A program made the position numbers and the translations under genes. This document shows, one piece after another, positions 18,724 through 28,087 of a stretch of 64,000 bases of DNA; position 1 is the stretch's first letter; the number at the start of each line of letters is the position of its first letter. Origin of the DNA: JAWLFI01 sp964525165 (GTDB lineage Bacteria; Bacteroidota; Bacteroidia; Chitinophagales; Saprospiraceae); NCBI GenBank assembly GCA_964525165.1, contig CAZGGG010000003.1, positions 35,203 to 99,202 of the forward strand. The letters run 5' to 3'. The notes below the pieces were generated by a model, which was given only the letters and a program-made list of their open reading frames with translations, had not been told where the DNA came from and made no database searches.

Positions 18724-19182
18724 CTACTCTTCTTCTTGTGAATTCTGAGCAACAGAAGCAGAACTTCCGCCTCTACGCGTTCTTCTTCTTCCGGAAGAAC
18801 TATCCTTGCTGTTTTGATAGGTCTCATTGAAATCAACAAACTCAATCATTGCCATTTCAGCACCATCTCCTTTTCGGAAACCTGTCCGCAGTACTCTTGT
18901 ATAACCACCTGGTCTATCCGCTACTTTTGCTGCTATAGGACCAAACAATTCTTTTACTGCTTCTTTATCTTGTAAATAACCAAAAACAACCCTTCTGGAA
19001 TGAGTAGTATTGTTTTTTGATTTGGTAACAAGAGGTTCAATAAACACTCTTAAAGCTTTCGCTTTTGCCAAAGTAGTATTGATGCGCTTATGTTCAATCA
19101 ATGCTCGTGACAAGTTACGCATGAGGGCCGTTCTGTGCCCTTTTTTCCTTCCAAGGTGGTTAAATTTCTTACCGTGCCTCAT
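18724..19182 (-). CDS. rplQ: 50S ribosomal protein L17
   Basis: L17, 152 residues from MRHGKKFNHLGRK at 19182; the frame opens three codons earlier, but the family start is this methionine. The core ends at about residue 120 (GDGAEMAMIEFVDF). A 30-residue low-complexity tail rich in Ser, Arg and Glu follows, as in other Bacteroidota. It is the last gene of the alpha operon part and is followed by a terminator. Confidence 0.97.
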   Translation of the reverse strand: MRHGKKFNHLGRKKGHRTALMRNLSRALIEHKRINTTLAKAKALRVFIEPLVTKSKNNTTHSRRVVFGYLQDKEAVKELFGPIAAKVADRPGGYTRVLRTGFRKGDGAEMAMIEFVDFNETYQNSKDSSSGRRRTRRGGSSASVAQNSQEEE

Positions 19183-19242
19183 AATGAACAATCATTTATC
19201 TTCGCAACACCCAATGAAAACAGGTTATTGCAGGTTAAAAAA

Positions 19243-20244
19243 TTAATCTTCGTTCAATTGATATTTTGAAAGATCCATTCCAAAGGTCAATCCTTTGTTC
19301 TGGAGCAATTCTTCTATTTCTACTAATGACTTCTTACCGAAATTTCTGAACTTCAAAAGTTCATGAGTCTCATATTGGACTAATTCAGAAAGAGAATTGA
19401 TTTTAGCAGCTTTCAAGCAATTGTAAGCTCTTACGGAAAGATCTAAATCCTCTAAAGGAGTTTTCAATAGCTTACGCATATGCAAGATATGCTCGTCTAC
19501 TACATCTTCCTTCTTCGTATTTGAATCCTCGAAAGTGATATTTTCATCTGTAATCAACATTAAATGCTGAATCAGAATTCGACTTGCTTCTTTTATAGCC
19601 TCTTCAGGATGAATCGTACCGTCCGTTTTTAACTCGATCGTTAATTTTTCGTAATCGGTTCTTTGTCCAACTCTTGTGCTGGCAACATTGTACGCTACAT
19701 TTTTCACAGGAGTGTAGATGGCATCAACCGGGATCACACCGATGGGCGCATCTTTCGGAAGATTTTCATCTGCAGGAACGTATCCTCTCCCTTTTGTTAT
19801 GGTCAATTCAATCTCCAAACTAACAGAAGGCTCCATTGAGCAAATCTCTAAATCAGGGTTCGTCACCTCAAAAACATTCGTAAAATCCTGAATGTCTTTT
19901 GCTACGAATTTATCCTTACCGGATATAGTTAGATAAACCGTTTCAGGATCTGTAGAATCATCGTTACCATCTACTCTTTTTAACCGAACTTGTTTAAAGT
20001 TTAAGATGATTTCGATAACGTCTTGTACCACACCTTTAATCGTAGCAAACTCATGATCTACGCCCGCTATTCGAACTGCAGAAATCGCTTGTCCTTCTAA
20101 AGAAGAAAGTAAAACACGGCGAAGACTATTTCCTATTGTTTGACCAAAACCAGGTTCTAGAGGTTTAAATTCAAAAAGTCCTTCGAAATCCGTTGCTTTC
20201 TGAAGAACAATTTTATCTGGCTTTTGAAAACTTAATATGCTCAT
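19243..20244 (-). CDS. rpoA: RNA polymerase alpha subunit
   Basis: Alpha nucleates RNA polymerase assembly and contacts activators and upstream DNA. It has 333 residues from ATG 20244 (MSILSFQKPDK); the longer frame upstream has no family support. The N-terminal domain carries EPGFGQTIGNSLRRVLLSSLEG. The C-terminal domain carries LDLSVRAYNCLKAAKI and FRNFGKKSLVEIEELL, joined by an acidic linker. It sits between rpsD and rplQ in the standard alpha-operon order. Confidence 0.98.
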   Translation of the reverse strand: MSILSFQKPDKIVLQKATDFEGLFEFKPLEPGFGQTIGNSLRRVLLSSLEGQAISAVRIAGVDHEFATIKGVVQDVIEIILNFKQVRLKRVDGNDDSTDPETVYLTISGKDKFVAKDIQDFTNVFEVTNPDLEICSMEPSVSLEIELTITKGRGYVPADENLPKDAPIGVIPVDAIYTPVKNVAYNVASTRVGQRTDYEKLTIELKTDGTIHPEEAIKEASRILIQHLMLITDENITFEDSNTKKEDVVDEHILHMRKLLKTPLEDLDLSVRAYNCLKAAKINSLSELVQYETHELLKFRNFGKKSLVEIEELLQNKGLTFGMDLSKYQLNED

Positions 20245-20314
20245 GTGTTGATATTCATTTAGGAGAAATAAAACAGCAGAAGGCAAGTCCAAAGAGACCT
20301 GCCTTTACTGATTA

Positions 20315-20926
20315 TTACTTAGAGTATAATTCTACAATTAACTGCTCATTGATGTTTTCCGGAATCGCTTCACGCTCCGGATATTCAATGAATTTACCTT
20401 GGAGTTTGTCAGGGTTCCACTCTAACCAAGGGAATTTCCTAACATCAGATTTTGCAGCAACAGAAGCTTGTACCACTTCTAAACCCTGTGATTTCCCTCT
20501 CACCTCGATGACATCACCTGGATTCATTGAATAAGAAGGAATATTGGTAACAACACCATTGACAGCGATGTGCTTGTGGGAAACAAGTTGTCTTGCTGCG
20601 CGTCTGGTAGGCGCAATGCCTAAACGAAAGACAGTATTATCAAGTCTTGATTCCAACAACTGCAACAGTACTTCACCGGTAACGCCTTTGCTTCTGTTTG
20701 CATTCTCAAACATTCTTCTAAACTGACGCTCTAAAACACCGTAAGTGTATTTAGCTTTCTGCTTTTCCTGCAATTGTAATGCGTAGTCAGACTTTTGGCG
20801 TCTTCTCTTACCGCTTCCATGTTGGCCAGGAGGATATTTCCTTCTTTCGAAGTACCTATCATAACCAAATATAGCTTCTCCTAATGCTCTTGCCTTTTTC
20901 GTCTTTGGGCCTGTATATCTTGCCAT
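20315..20926 (-). CDS. rpsD: 30S ribosomal protein S4
   Basis: S4, 203 residues, starting MARYTGPKTKKARALGEAIF. It is a primary 16S rRNA binder of the small subunit body, and in many bacteria the autogenous regulator of this operon. The S4 domain segment RLDNTVFRLGIAPTRRAARQ is intact. The N-terminus has no zinc-binding cysteines, the usual form in this phylum. It lies between rpsK and rpoA. Confidence 0.98.
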   Translation of the reverse strand: MARYTGPKTKKARALGEAIFGYDRYFERRKYPPGQHGSGKRRRQKSDYALQLQEKQKAKYTYGVLERQFRRMFENANRSKGVTGEVLLQLLESRLDNTVFRLGIAPTRRAARQLVSHKHIAVNGVVTNIPSYSMNPGDVIEVRGKSQGLEVVQASVAAKSDVRKFPWLEWNPDKLQGKFIEYPEREAIPENINEQLIVELYSK

Positions 20927-20957
20927 TATAAACTATTTGCGCTTCTAATGCTATTTC

Positions 20958-21344
20958 TTAAACTCTTCTTCTCTTCGGAGGTCTGCAACCATTGTGCGGA
21001 ATAGGCGTGATGTCTTTGATCTTAGTTACCTTGATACCAGCATTATCGATAGCTCTGATGGCTGCCTCTCTACCGGAACCGGGACCTTTCACAAAGACTT
21101 CACAACTTTTCATTCCTAATGAAGCTGCTTCTTCTGCAGGACCGGATGCTGCAATTTGAGCAGCATAAGGTGTGTTTTTCTTAGAGCCTCTAAACCCGGA
21201 TTTACCGGCTGTACCCCAAGAAATCACTTGTCCTTGCTTGTTGGTCAATGTAATGATAATATTGTTGAAGGAAGCCTGAATATACGCATATCCCTCAGGA
21301 GTCACATTGACTTTCTTTTTGATCTTTTTTGTCGCTTTGGCCAT
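20958..21344 (-). CDS. rpsK: 30S ribosomal protein S11
   Basis: S11, 128 residues, in the platform of the small subunit. Family marks are ASFNNIIITLTNKQGQVISW and the C-terminal ITPIPHNGCRPPKRRRV. It starts 13 bases after rpsM and precedes rpsD. Confidence 0.98.
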   Translation of the reverse strand: MAKATKKIKKKVNVTPEGYAYIQASFNNIIITLTNKQGQVISWGTAGKSGFRGSKKNTPYAAQIAASGPAEEAASLGMKSCEVFVKGPGSGREAAIRAIDNAGIKVTKIKDITPIPHNGCRPPKRRRV

Positions 21345-21356
21345 ACCTACAACTTA

Positions 21357-21734
21357 TTATTTAGTTACTTTCTTCTTATTTGCAACAGTCTTCTTTCTAC
21401 CCTTTCTTGTTCGGGCATTGGTCCGAGTTCTTTGACCTCTTACAGGTAGTCCTCTTCTATGTCTCAATCCTCTGTAACAAGCAATATCCATCAATCGCTT
21501 GATGTTCATTTGTACTTCAGATCTCAACTGACCTTCCACTGTATACTCGTCAGTAATCATTTGAGTGATGGTTCTGACATTATCATCAGACCAATCTGCG
21601 ACTTTTACACTTTCATCAATCCCCGCTTTAGCCAAGATCTCTTTCGCTCTTGAACGGCCAATACCATAAATGTAAGTCAAACTCACAACGCCTCTTTTAT
21701 CACGAGGCAAATCTACACCAACAATCCGTGCCAT
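21357..21734 (-). CDS. rpsM: 30S ribosomal protein S13
   Basis: S13, 125 residues, in the head of the small subunit at the intersubunit bridge. It starts MARIVGVDLPRDKRG and has the helix-two-turn-helix LTYIYGIGRSRAKEIL and the basic tail RGQRTRTNARTRKGRKKTV. It follows rpmJ. Confidence 0.98.
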   Translation of the reverse strand: MARIVGVDLPRDKRGVVSLTYIYGIGRSRAKEILAKAGIDESVKVADWSDDNVRTITQMITDEYTVEGQLRSEVQMNIKRLMDIACYRGLRHRRGLPVRGQRTRTNARTRKGRKKTVANKKKVTK

Positions 21735-21749
21735 AAAACTTATCCTTTA

Positions 21750-21866
21750 CTATCCCTGTCTTTGCTTGAAACGAGGATTCTTTTTATTAATGACGTACAG
21801 CTTACCTTTTCTTCTCACAATCTTGCAGTCAGCAGATCGCTTTTTGATTGAAGCTTTAACTTTCAT
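21750..21866 (-). CDS. rpmJ: 50S ribosomal protein L36
   Basis: A 38-codon gene read directly from the minus strand: MKVKASIKKRSADCKIVRRK, continuing GKLYVINKKNPRFKQRQG and stop. It has a single cysteine and none of the CxxC...C...H zinc ligands, so it is the zinc-free form, as is usual for this phylum. It lies between infA (10 bases) and rpsM (15 bases), its standard place. Confidence 0.97.
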   Translation of the reverse strand: MKVKASIKKRSADCKIVRRKGKLYVINKKNPRFKQRQG

Positions 21867-21876
21867 AACTCAATTT

Positions 21877-22095
21877 TTATTTATACCTATACGTTATTCT
21901 CCCTCTGGAGAGATCATAAGGAGACATTTCCACTGCCACTTTATCTCCTGGCAAAATTCGAATGTAATTCATTCTCATTTTCCCACTGATGGTGGCTATT
22001 ACTTCATGGTCGTTTTCTAAACGAACTCTGAACATAGCGTTTGACAAAGCCTCCTCGATCACACCATCCTGTTTAATTACATCTTGCTTAGCCAT
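21877..22095 (-). CDS. infA: Translation initiation factor IF-1
   Basis: IF-1, 72 residues, an OB-fold protein that binds the ribosomal A site during initiation. Visible: KQDGVIEEALSNAMFRVRLE, SGKMRMNYIRILPGDKV and DLSRGRITYRYK, which covers almost the whole family profile. It lies between map and rpmJ. Confidence 0.98.
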   Translation of the reverse strand: MAKQDVIKQDGVIEEALSNAMFRVRLENDHEVIATISGKMRMNYIRILPGDKVAVEMSPYDLSRGRITYRYK

Positions 22096-22118
22096 CTTCT
22101 AATTTTGGAGTGCAAATA

Positions 22119-22928
22119 TCAATTTTTTATTGCAATTTCCCTAATATTCGGATTCTTTTTTATGGCTGCCTCTACTCTCTCATGATCAGAGAGAATATCC
22201 GGTCCCTTTTTAGTAACACATATTGTGTGTTCAAAATGAGCAGAAGCTTTTTTATCTCGTGACTTTATAGTCCATCCATCACTAAATTGCTTGACTCTTC
22301 TGGTACCTAAATTGACCATGGGCTCAATAGCAATCACCAAACCCGGCTTAAGTAACTCACCTTTGCCTTTTCTACCAAAATTAGGCACCTCCGGTGCTTC
22401 ATGAAGAGAACGTCCGAGACCATGTCCTACAAGTTCTCTTACAATTCCATATCCATGCTGCCTTTCGGCAAAATTTTGTATGGCATAGCTGATGTCTCCT
22501 ATCTTATTCCCCACGCGTGCCGCCTCAATACCTTTGTACAAAGAAGCCCGAGTAACAGAAAGGAGTTGTTCCACTTCCGGATCAATTTCACCTAATGCAA
22601 AAGTATAGGCTGCATCACCAAAAAAACCATTGAGCTCAACTCCGCAATCTACGGAAACGATATCCCCTTCTTGAAAGACTTGATCGTTGGGTATACCATG
22701 AACGACTTGTTCATTTGGTGAAATACACAAAGTAGCCGGGAAACCACCATAGCCCTTAAACGCAGGCTTTGCGCCTTGATCGCGGATAAACTCTTCAGCC
22801 TTCTGATCTAATTCGGTGCCGGTAATTCCGGGCTTCAGCAAGCTGGCCACTAACGCAAGTGTGTCACTTACCATTAAGCAGTTCTTCCGGATTAGTTCGA
22901 CTTCATCAGGCTTTTTGTAATAGATCAT
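22119..22928 (-). CDS. map: Methionine aminopeptidase, type I
   Basis: Removes the initiator methionine from new proteins. It has 269 residues. The five metal ligands fall in VSVDCGVEL (Asp), GDAAYTF (Asp), GHGLGRSLHEAPEVPNFG (His), AIEPMV (Glu) and the C-terminal SAHFEHT (Glu). It lies directly after secY (13 bases), the standard spc-operon position in this phylum. Confidence 0.97.
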   Translation of the reverse strand: MIYYKKPDEVELIRKNCLMVSDTLALVASLLKPGITGTELDQKAEEFIRDQGAKPAFKGYGGFPATLCISPNEQVVHGIPNDQVFQEGDIVSVDCGVELNGFFGDAAYTFALGEIDPEVEQLLSVTRASLYKGIEAARVGNKIGDISYAIQNFAERQHGYGIVRELVGHGLGRSLHEAPEVPNFGRKGKGELLKPGLVIAIEPMVNLGTRRVKQFSDGWTIKSRDKKASAHFEHTICVTKKGPDILSDHERVEAAIKKNPNIREIAIKN

Positions 22929-22941
22929 TCGGATTAAGACA

Positions 22942-24312
22942 TTACATGTTCGCTCCGATACTCTGCATCTTAGAACGCCCTTTCAAACGGCCGGACTGAA
23001 CCAAACCGTCATATTTGCGCATCAACAGGTAACTTTCAATTTGTTGTAGCGTGTCAAGAACAACACCTACCAAAATCAATAAGGAAGTACCTCCAAAAAA
23101 CAGCGCAAAAGATTGGTTCACACCGAATGCTACAGCTATCGCAGGAACGATGGCAATAATCCCCAAGAATATGGATCCGGGAAGTGTTATTCGAGTTAAA
23201 ACAGTATCGATAAACTCCTCCGTTGGCTTACCAGGTTTTACACCTGGAATGAAGGAATTTTGTCTTTTTAAATATTCAGCGTATTGTTTAGGATTTACCA
23301 ACAAAGCTGTATAAACATAAGTAAATACAACAATGAGTAAGAAATAAACAATATTATAAGGCAAGGAGAATGGATCACTTAAAGCTCTCATTACTGAACC
23401 TGATGCCATCTCTGCAGAATCACCAGCCAGATATTGAGCCACAGTCATAGGTAAAAACATGAGTGCTTGTGCAAAGATGATCGGCATTACACCGGATGCG
23501 TTTACTTTTAATGGAATATAGTCCCGAGCGCCAGCAGAAGGCATCGCAGTAGAGCCTCTTCCTACCATTCTTTTTGCAAATTGGATAGGAATTCGTCTGA
23601 CACCCTGTGTGATTAACACCGTTGCCATCACAACTACAAATAGAATCACTAATTCAACCACGAATAATAAAAGACCAGAACCTTCTACTTGAGCTTGGAA
23701 CTCAAACACAAATGCTGAAGGTAGGGCAGCTATAATACCAATCATGATTAACAAGGAAATACCATTTCCTATTCCTCGATCGGTGATTTTTTCACCTAAC
23801 CACATGGCAAATACAGTACCCGCAGTCAATATGATCACATTCGAAATCCAAAAAATTCCTTCAGGGATGTTTGGATCAATCGCTCCAAACCCTTTGATCA
23901 TCGTCAAATAACCTCCGGATTGAACAAGACAGATCAAGACAGTTAATGCCCTTGTAATCTGATTTAACTTTTTACGGCCACTTTCACCTTCCTTCTGCTG
24001 TAACCTCTGGAAATAAGGCACAGCAAATCCTAGAAGCTGAATGATGATAGAGGCAGTAATGTAAGGCATGATACCCAGGGCAAAGATAGCCGCATTGTTA
24101 AATGCTCCACCTGTGAAGATGTTAATCAAGCCAAGAAGGTCATTAGCCGCTCTGTTGGCCACAGCACTTTCAAGAGCAGCCGGGACAACACCTGGCAAAA
24201 CAACGTAGGAACCAAACCTGAAAACGCCCAATAAAATGAGCGTAAAAAGGATTCTGTTTCTTAATTCCTTGATTTTCCAGATATTCTTAAGGGTATCTAT
24301 GAATCTTTTCAT
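22942..24312 (-). CDS. secY: Preprotein translocase subunit SecY
   Basis: The channel subunit of the Sec translocon in the inner membrane. It has 456 residues with ten hydrophobic helices. Family signatures are YFQRLQQKEGESGRKKLNQ, the SecY pattern region GIMPYITASIIIQLL and TERGIGNGIS-like ITDRGIGNGISLLI. It follows rplO by 13 bases and precedes map. Confidence 0.98.
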   Translation of the reverse strand: MKRFIDTLKNIWKIKELRNRILFTLILLGVFRFGSYVVLPGVVPAALESAVANRAANDLLGLINIFTGGAFNNAAIFALGIMPYITASIIIQLLGFAVPYFQRLQQKEGESGRKKLNQITRALTVLICLVQSGGYLTMIKGFGAIDPNIPEGIFWISNVIILTAGTVFAMWLGEKITDRGIGNGISLLIMIGIIAALPSAFVFEFQAQVEGSGLLLFVVELVILFVVVMATVLITQGVRRIPIQFAKRMVGRGSTAMPSAGARDYIPLKVNASGVMPIIFAQALMFLPMTVAQYLAGDSAEMASGSVMRALSDPFSLPYNIVYFLLIVVFTYVYTALLVNPKQYAEYLKRQNSFIPGVKPGKPTEEFIDTVLTRITLPGSIFLGIIAIVPAIAVAFGVNQSFALFFGGTSLLILVGVVLDTLQQIESYLLMRKYDGLVQSGRLKGRSKMQSIGANM

Positions 24313-24324
24313 TACAATTCTCTC

Positions 24325-24771
24325 TTAAAGGATATTTACAGTACCACCTTTCTCTTCAATGGCTTTCTTCGCACTTTCACTTATAGAATGTGCACTCACA
24401 GTCACAGCAGAGGTCAACTCTCCCCTTCCTAAAACCTTGATCTTGGTTCCTTTTCGTAAGAAGTTACGTTCTTTCAAGAATGCCTCATCGATCGTATCTA
24501 CACCGTATTTCTCGGCATACATGCTGATAAGGTCAAGATTCAAAGGTGTATACTCCTTTCTGTTCGGATTTTTAAAACCAAACTTTGGCAATCGCATTTG
24601 CAATGGAGTTTGCCCTCCTTCAAATTTTCTTTTCTTCTTAGAACCAGAACGAGACATGTAACCTTTATGTCCTCTTCCAGCAGTTCTACCACTTCCTGAA
24701 CCAACACCTCTACCTAATCTCTTACGGTTTTTAGTTGATCCTTCAGCAGGGTTTAAATTATGTAAATCCAT
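24325..24771 (-). CDS. rplO: 50S ribosomal protein L15
   Basis: L15, 148 residues from ATG 24771 (MDLHNLNPAEGSTKNRKRLG). A longer frame from 24789 would overlap rpmD and lacks support. The Gly-rich GRGVGSGSGRTAGRGHKGYM segment winds through 23S rRNA. It lies between rpmD and secY. Confidence 0.97.
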   Translation of the reverse strand: MDLHNLNPAEGSTKNRKRLGRGVGSGSGRTAGRGHKGYMSRSGSKKKRKFEGGQTPLQMRLPKFGFKNPNRKEYTPLNLDLISMYAEKYGVDTIDEAFLKERNFLRKGTKIKVLGRGELTSAVTVSAHSISESAKKAIEEKGGTVNIL

Positions 24772-24781
24772 GACAGTACCT

Positions 24782-24967
24782 TTATGCATCTAGAGTCTCG
24801 ACAGAGACTAAATGATGAACCTTATCAATCATTCCCTTAATTGCGGGAGTTAATTCTTTTTCTACAGACTGATTCATTTTTCTCAGTCCCAACGCAGCTA
24901 ATGTATCTTTTTGTTTCTGCGAACGGTCAATCTTACTCTTGACCTGTGTAATTTTCACTTTTGTCAT
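24782..24967 (-). CDS. rpmD: 50S ribosomal protein L30
   Basis: L30, 61 residues: KVKITQVKSKIDRSQKQKDT, then LGLRKMNQSVEKE and the terminal MIDKVHHLVSVET. It has the normal size and order between rpsE and rplO. Confidence 0.97.
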   Translation of the reverse strand: MTKVKITQVKSKIDRSQKQKDTLAALGLRKMNQSVEKELTPAIKGMIDKVHHLVSVETLDA

Positions 24968-24978
24968 TTTCTTAAGAT

Positions 24979-25497
24979 TTAGCCGTTAAACACTTTATCT
25001 ATAGAGACACCTCTTGATCTAGCTACATCCATAGGAGAACGTAACTTAAGCAGAGCGTCTACAGTAGCTTTAATTACATTATGTGGATTCGATGAACCTT
25101 GAGATTTTGCAAGTACATTTTGAACTCCGGCAATTTCCAAAACAGCTCTCATCGCACCACCGGCAATGACACCCGTACCATCAGAAGCTGGCTTAATTAA
25201 TACCTTCCCCGCACCGTACTTACCTTTCTGTTCATGAGGAATTGTACCATTATAAAGAGGAAACTTAATTAAGTTCTTTTTTGCATCATCTACCGCTTTT
25301 GCTATTGTTTCAGATACATCTCTTGCTTTACCCAGACCATAACCGACGGTACCATTGCCATCACCCACTACTGCAATTGCTGAAAAACTAAAAGTACGAC
25401 CACCTTTTGTAACCTTAGCTACACGGTTCAATGCTACAAGTTTCTCTTGAAGTTCAGTTTCTGCTGGTTTTACTCTTTGTGCTTTGTTCTTAGCCAT
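24979..25497 (-). CDS. rpsE: 30S ribosomal protein S5
   Basis: S5, 172 residues, important for decoding accuracy. The double-stranded RNA-binding fold is visible in LVALNRVAKVTKGGRTFSFS and VVGDGNGTVGYGLGKA, and the C-terminal fold follows from HEQKGKYGAGKVLIKPASDG. It lies between rplR and rpmD. Confidence 0.98.
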   Translation of the reverse strand: MAKNKAQRVKPAETELQEKLVALNRVAKVTKGGRTFSFSAIAVVGDGNGTVGYGLGKARDVSETIAKAVDDAKKNLIKFPLYNGTIPHEQKGKYGAGKVLIKPASDGTGVIAGGAMRAVLEIAGVQNVLAKSQGSSNPHNVIKATVDALLKLRSPMDVARSRGVSIDKVFNG

Positions 25498-25507
25498 TTC
25501 TATACTT

Positions 25508-25858
25508 TTAGAATTTCAATCCACCTTCACGTGCGCCATCAGCCAATGCTTTAACACGTCCATGATATAGGTATCCTCCTCTGTCAAAAACTACATGATC
25601 GATATTATTCTCTTTCGCCTTAGAAGCAATCATACGTCCTACTTCTGCAGCCTGATCTGTTTTATTGCCATCAGTCACCTTCAAACTATTGGCACCAAAA
25701 AGCACTTTACCCTCTTCATCATTCACGATTTGGGCATAGATTGCTTTATTACTGCGATAGACATTCAGCCTTGGTCGCTCACTTGTACCCTGGATTTTAG
25801 ATCTAACTCTCCAGTGTATATTCTTTCTTCTTAAACTCTTCTTCTTATTTCTATCCAT
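25508..25858 (-). CDS. rplR: 50S ribosomal protein L18
   Basis: L18, 116 residues, binds 5S rRNA. The family end VFDRGGYLYHGRVKALADGA and the core SERPRLNVYRSNKAIYAQI are clear. It lies between rplF and rpsE. Confidence 0.98.
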   Translation of the reverse strand: MDRNKKKSLRRKNIHWRVRSKIQGTSERPRLNVYRSNKAIYAQIVNDEEGKVLFGANSLKVTDGNKTDQAAEVGRMIASKAKENNIDHVVFDRGGYLYHGRVKALADGAREGGLKF

Positions 25859-25888
25859 GACAAAAAGCTTTGCGGCTATTGCAATTAA

Positions 25889-26443
25889 TTATTTGGCTGC
25901 AGCTTTACCTGCTTTTCTTCTAATGTATTCACCTACGTAACGTACACCTTTACCTTTATATGGCTCAGGCTTACGGAAAGATCTAATCTTGGCAGCAACC
26001 TGCCCTACTAGTTGCTTATCGATTGACTCTAACACCACAACAGGATTTTTACCTTTTTCAGTCACTGTATTCAGTGTCACCTCGTCAGGGATCGCAAACA
26101 TGATCGGGTGAGAATAACCCAAAGCTAACTCTAACAAGTTTCCGGTATTAGAGGCACGATAACCTACACCCACTAATTCCAACTCTCTCTTATAACCTTG
26201 TGATACACCTTCGATCATGTTATTCAACAATGATCTGGAAAGCCCATGAAGCGACTTATGTCTCTTTTGTTCAGTATGACGTTCCAAAGTGATTTCACCT
26301 TCGTTAATGTTGATGCTAATTGCAGGGTCAAATTGATGCTTCAATTCACCTTTAGGCCCTTTCACAGTCACCTCATTTCCTTTGGATACATTTACTTCCA
26401 CTTTCTCCGGAAGACTGATCGGTGCTAATCCAATACGTGACAT
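25889..26443 (-). CDS. rplF: 50S ribosomal protein L6
   Basis: L6, 184 residues, two repeated domains near the sarcin-ricin loop. Start MSRIGLAPISLPEKVEV, with VKGPKGEL and the C-terminal signature PEPYKGKGVRYVGEYIRRK. It follows rpsH by 20 bases. Confidence 0.98.
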   Translation of the reverse strand: MSRIGLAPISLPEKVEVNVSKGNEVTVKGPKGELKHQFDPAISININEGEITLERHTEQKRHKSLHGLSRSLLNNMIEGVSQGYKRELELVGVGYRASNTGNLLELALGYSHPIMFAIPDEVTLNTVTEKGKNPVVVLESIDKQLVGQVAAKIRSFRKPEPYKGKGVRYVGEYIRRKAGKAAAK

Positions 26444-26463
26444 AATTAAAACTTTTTCTTCTA

Positions 26464-26865
26464 TTAGTTAATGGTACACAAGACCTCTCCTCCTACATTC
26501 AGGGATCGCGCTTCTTTATCGGTGATGACACCTTTAGAAGTTGAAATAATTGCGATACCCAAACCATTTTTCACTCTTGGTATATCAGATGAGGATCTAA
26601 ATTGTCTAAGACCAGGCTTACTGAAGCGCTTCATCTCACGTATCACAGGAAGTTTTGTTTCCTTATCGTACTTCAACGCGATTTTAATAAGACCTTGCTT
26701 ATTATCCTCTTCAAATTTATATCTTAAGATGTAACCTTGATTGTATAAAATCTCAGTTATCCTTTTCTTCATGTTCGAAGCTGGTATCTCAACTACACGA
26801 TGACGCGCTATCTGCGCGTTTCTGATTCTAGTCAGATAATCTGCTATTGGATCATTCATTGCCAT
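26464..26865 (-). CDS. rpsH: 30S ribosomal protein S8
   Basis: S8, 133 residues, central-domain 16S rRNA binder that also represses the spc operon in several bacteria. MNDPIADYLTRIRNAQIA and the end STSKGVITDKEARSLNVGGE are diagnostic. A second ATG two codons in (MNDP) could be the start. Confidence 0.98.
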   Translation of the reverse strand: MAMNDPIADYLTRIRNAQIARHRVVEIPASNMKKRITEILYNQGYILRYKFEEDNKQGLIKIALKYDKETKLPVIREMKRFSKPGLRQFRSSSDIPRVKNGLGIAIISTSKGVITDKEARSLNVGGEVLCTIN

Positions 26866-26894
26866 AACTCAAAATCTTTCTGTCCTATTATTAA

Positions 26895-27164
26895 TTACCA
26901 GCTTGCTTTCGTCACTCCCGGAATCTTACCATCCAGTGCCATTTCTCTAAACTTCACTCTGCACAGCCCGAATTTTCTCATGTAACCCTTCGGCCTCCCT
27001 GTCAGACGACATCTATTGTGCAATCTTACAGGAGAAGAGTTCTTGGGAAGCTTATCTAAATCATCCCATCGCCCCTCTTCTTTAAGCTGTTTTCTCAATT
27101 CAGCGTACTTCTTAACCATACGCTGTCTCTTCTCTTCTCTCGCTATTAGTGATTTTCTAGCCAT
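26895..27164 (-). CDS. rpsN: 30S ribosomal protein S14
   Basis: S14, 89 residues, long form. The region RLHNRCRLTGRPKGYMRKFG is diagnostic. The paired zinc-binding cysteines of the short form are absent, so this is the zinc-independent type. It starts 6 bases after rplE. Confidence 0.98.
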   Translation of the reverse strand: MARKSLIAREEKRQRMVKKYAELRKQLKEEGRWDDLDKLPKNSSPVRLHNRCRLTGRPKGYMRKFGLCRVKFREMALDGKIPGVTKASW

Positions 27165-27170
27165 CCTAGA

Positions 27171-27728
27171 TTAATTATTTTGATTTTTGAAAGGAAGTCC
27201 CAAATACTTTAATAAAGCAAATGCCTCAGCATCTGTTTTGGCTGTAGTCACAAAAGTGACATCCATTCCTTTTATCTTATTTACTTTCTCCATGTTGATC
27301 TCAGGAAAAATAATTTGCTCTGATAAGCCCATATTATAATTTCCGCGACCATCGAAGCTCTTATCACTTATCCCGCGAAAATCTCTTACACGAGGTAGAG
27401 CGACAGATATGAAACGATCAAGGAATTCGTACATCTTAATTTTTCGAAGAGTAACTCTAGCACCTATTGTCATTCCTTCACGAAGCTTAAAGTTTGAAAC
27501 AGACTTTTTTGCTCTCGTAGGAACGGCCTTTTGACCGGCAATCACACTTAACTCTTCTAAAGCTTCTTCCACAACCTTCCTATCTTGAGTTGCTTCCCCC
27601 AATCCTTGGTTAATAGAGATCTTCAACAAACGAGGTACTTCCATAATGGAACCATAATTAAACTCATCCATGAGCTTTTGAACAACCTCGTCCTTATACT
27701 TCTTCTGTAATCTTGGTACGTAACTCAT
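27171..27728 (-). CDS. rplE: 50S ribosomal protein L5
   Basis: L5, 185 residues, 5S rRNA binder at the central protuberance. Visible: GSIMEVPRLLKISINQGLGE, PTRAKKSVSNFKLREGMTIG and ALPRVRDFRGIS. Its ATG overlaps the rplX stop by one base (TAATG), which suggests coupled translation. Confidence 0.98.
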   Translation of the reverse strand: MSYVPRLQKKYKDEVVQKLMDEFNYGSIMEVPRLLKISINQGLGEATQDRKVVEEALEELSVIAGQKAVPTRAKKSVSNFKLREGMTIGARVTLRKIKMYEFLDRFISVALPRVRDFRGISDKSFDGRGNYNMGLSEQIIFPEINMEKVNKIKGMDVTFVTTAKTDAEAFALLKYLGLPFKNQNN

Positions 27729-28069
27729 TACTTAATTGTTTCTCCAGATTTTTTAGAATAACGGACCAACTTACCGTCCTCTTCTTTCCTTCCAACTCTC
27801 GTAGGTTCACCAGTTTTAGGATCCACTAACATAAGGTTGGATACGTGAATCGCCGCAGGAACTTCTTGAATACCACCCTCAGACTCATTAGTAGGTCTCT
27901 GATGTTTCTTAACAATATTCACATTCTCTACGATCGCTCTGTATTTCTTAGGGTAAACCTCAAGAACCTCTCCCTCCTGGCCTTTGTACGCACCGGAAAG
28001 AACAACAACCTTGTCTCCCTTCTTAATCTTTATTTTGCCTTGATGGCTATGTGGCTTCTTCTTGTTCAT
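27728..28069 (-). CDS. rplX: 50S ribosomal protein L24
   Basis: L24, 113 residues, an assembly initiator of the large subunit. The KOW motif KIKKGDKVVVLSGAYKGQEG and NIVKKHQRPTNESEGGIQE are clear. It lies between rplN and rplE. Confidence 0.98.
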   Translation of the reverse strand: MNKKKPHSHQGKIKIKKGDKVVVLSGAYKGQEGEVLEVYPKKYRAIVENVNIVKKHQRPTNESEGGIQEVPAAIHVSNLMLVDPKTGEPTRVGRKEEDGKLVRYSKKSGETIK

Positions 28070-28087
28070 AATCTTGTGCTTTAGAAG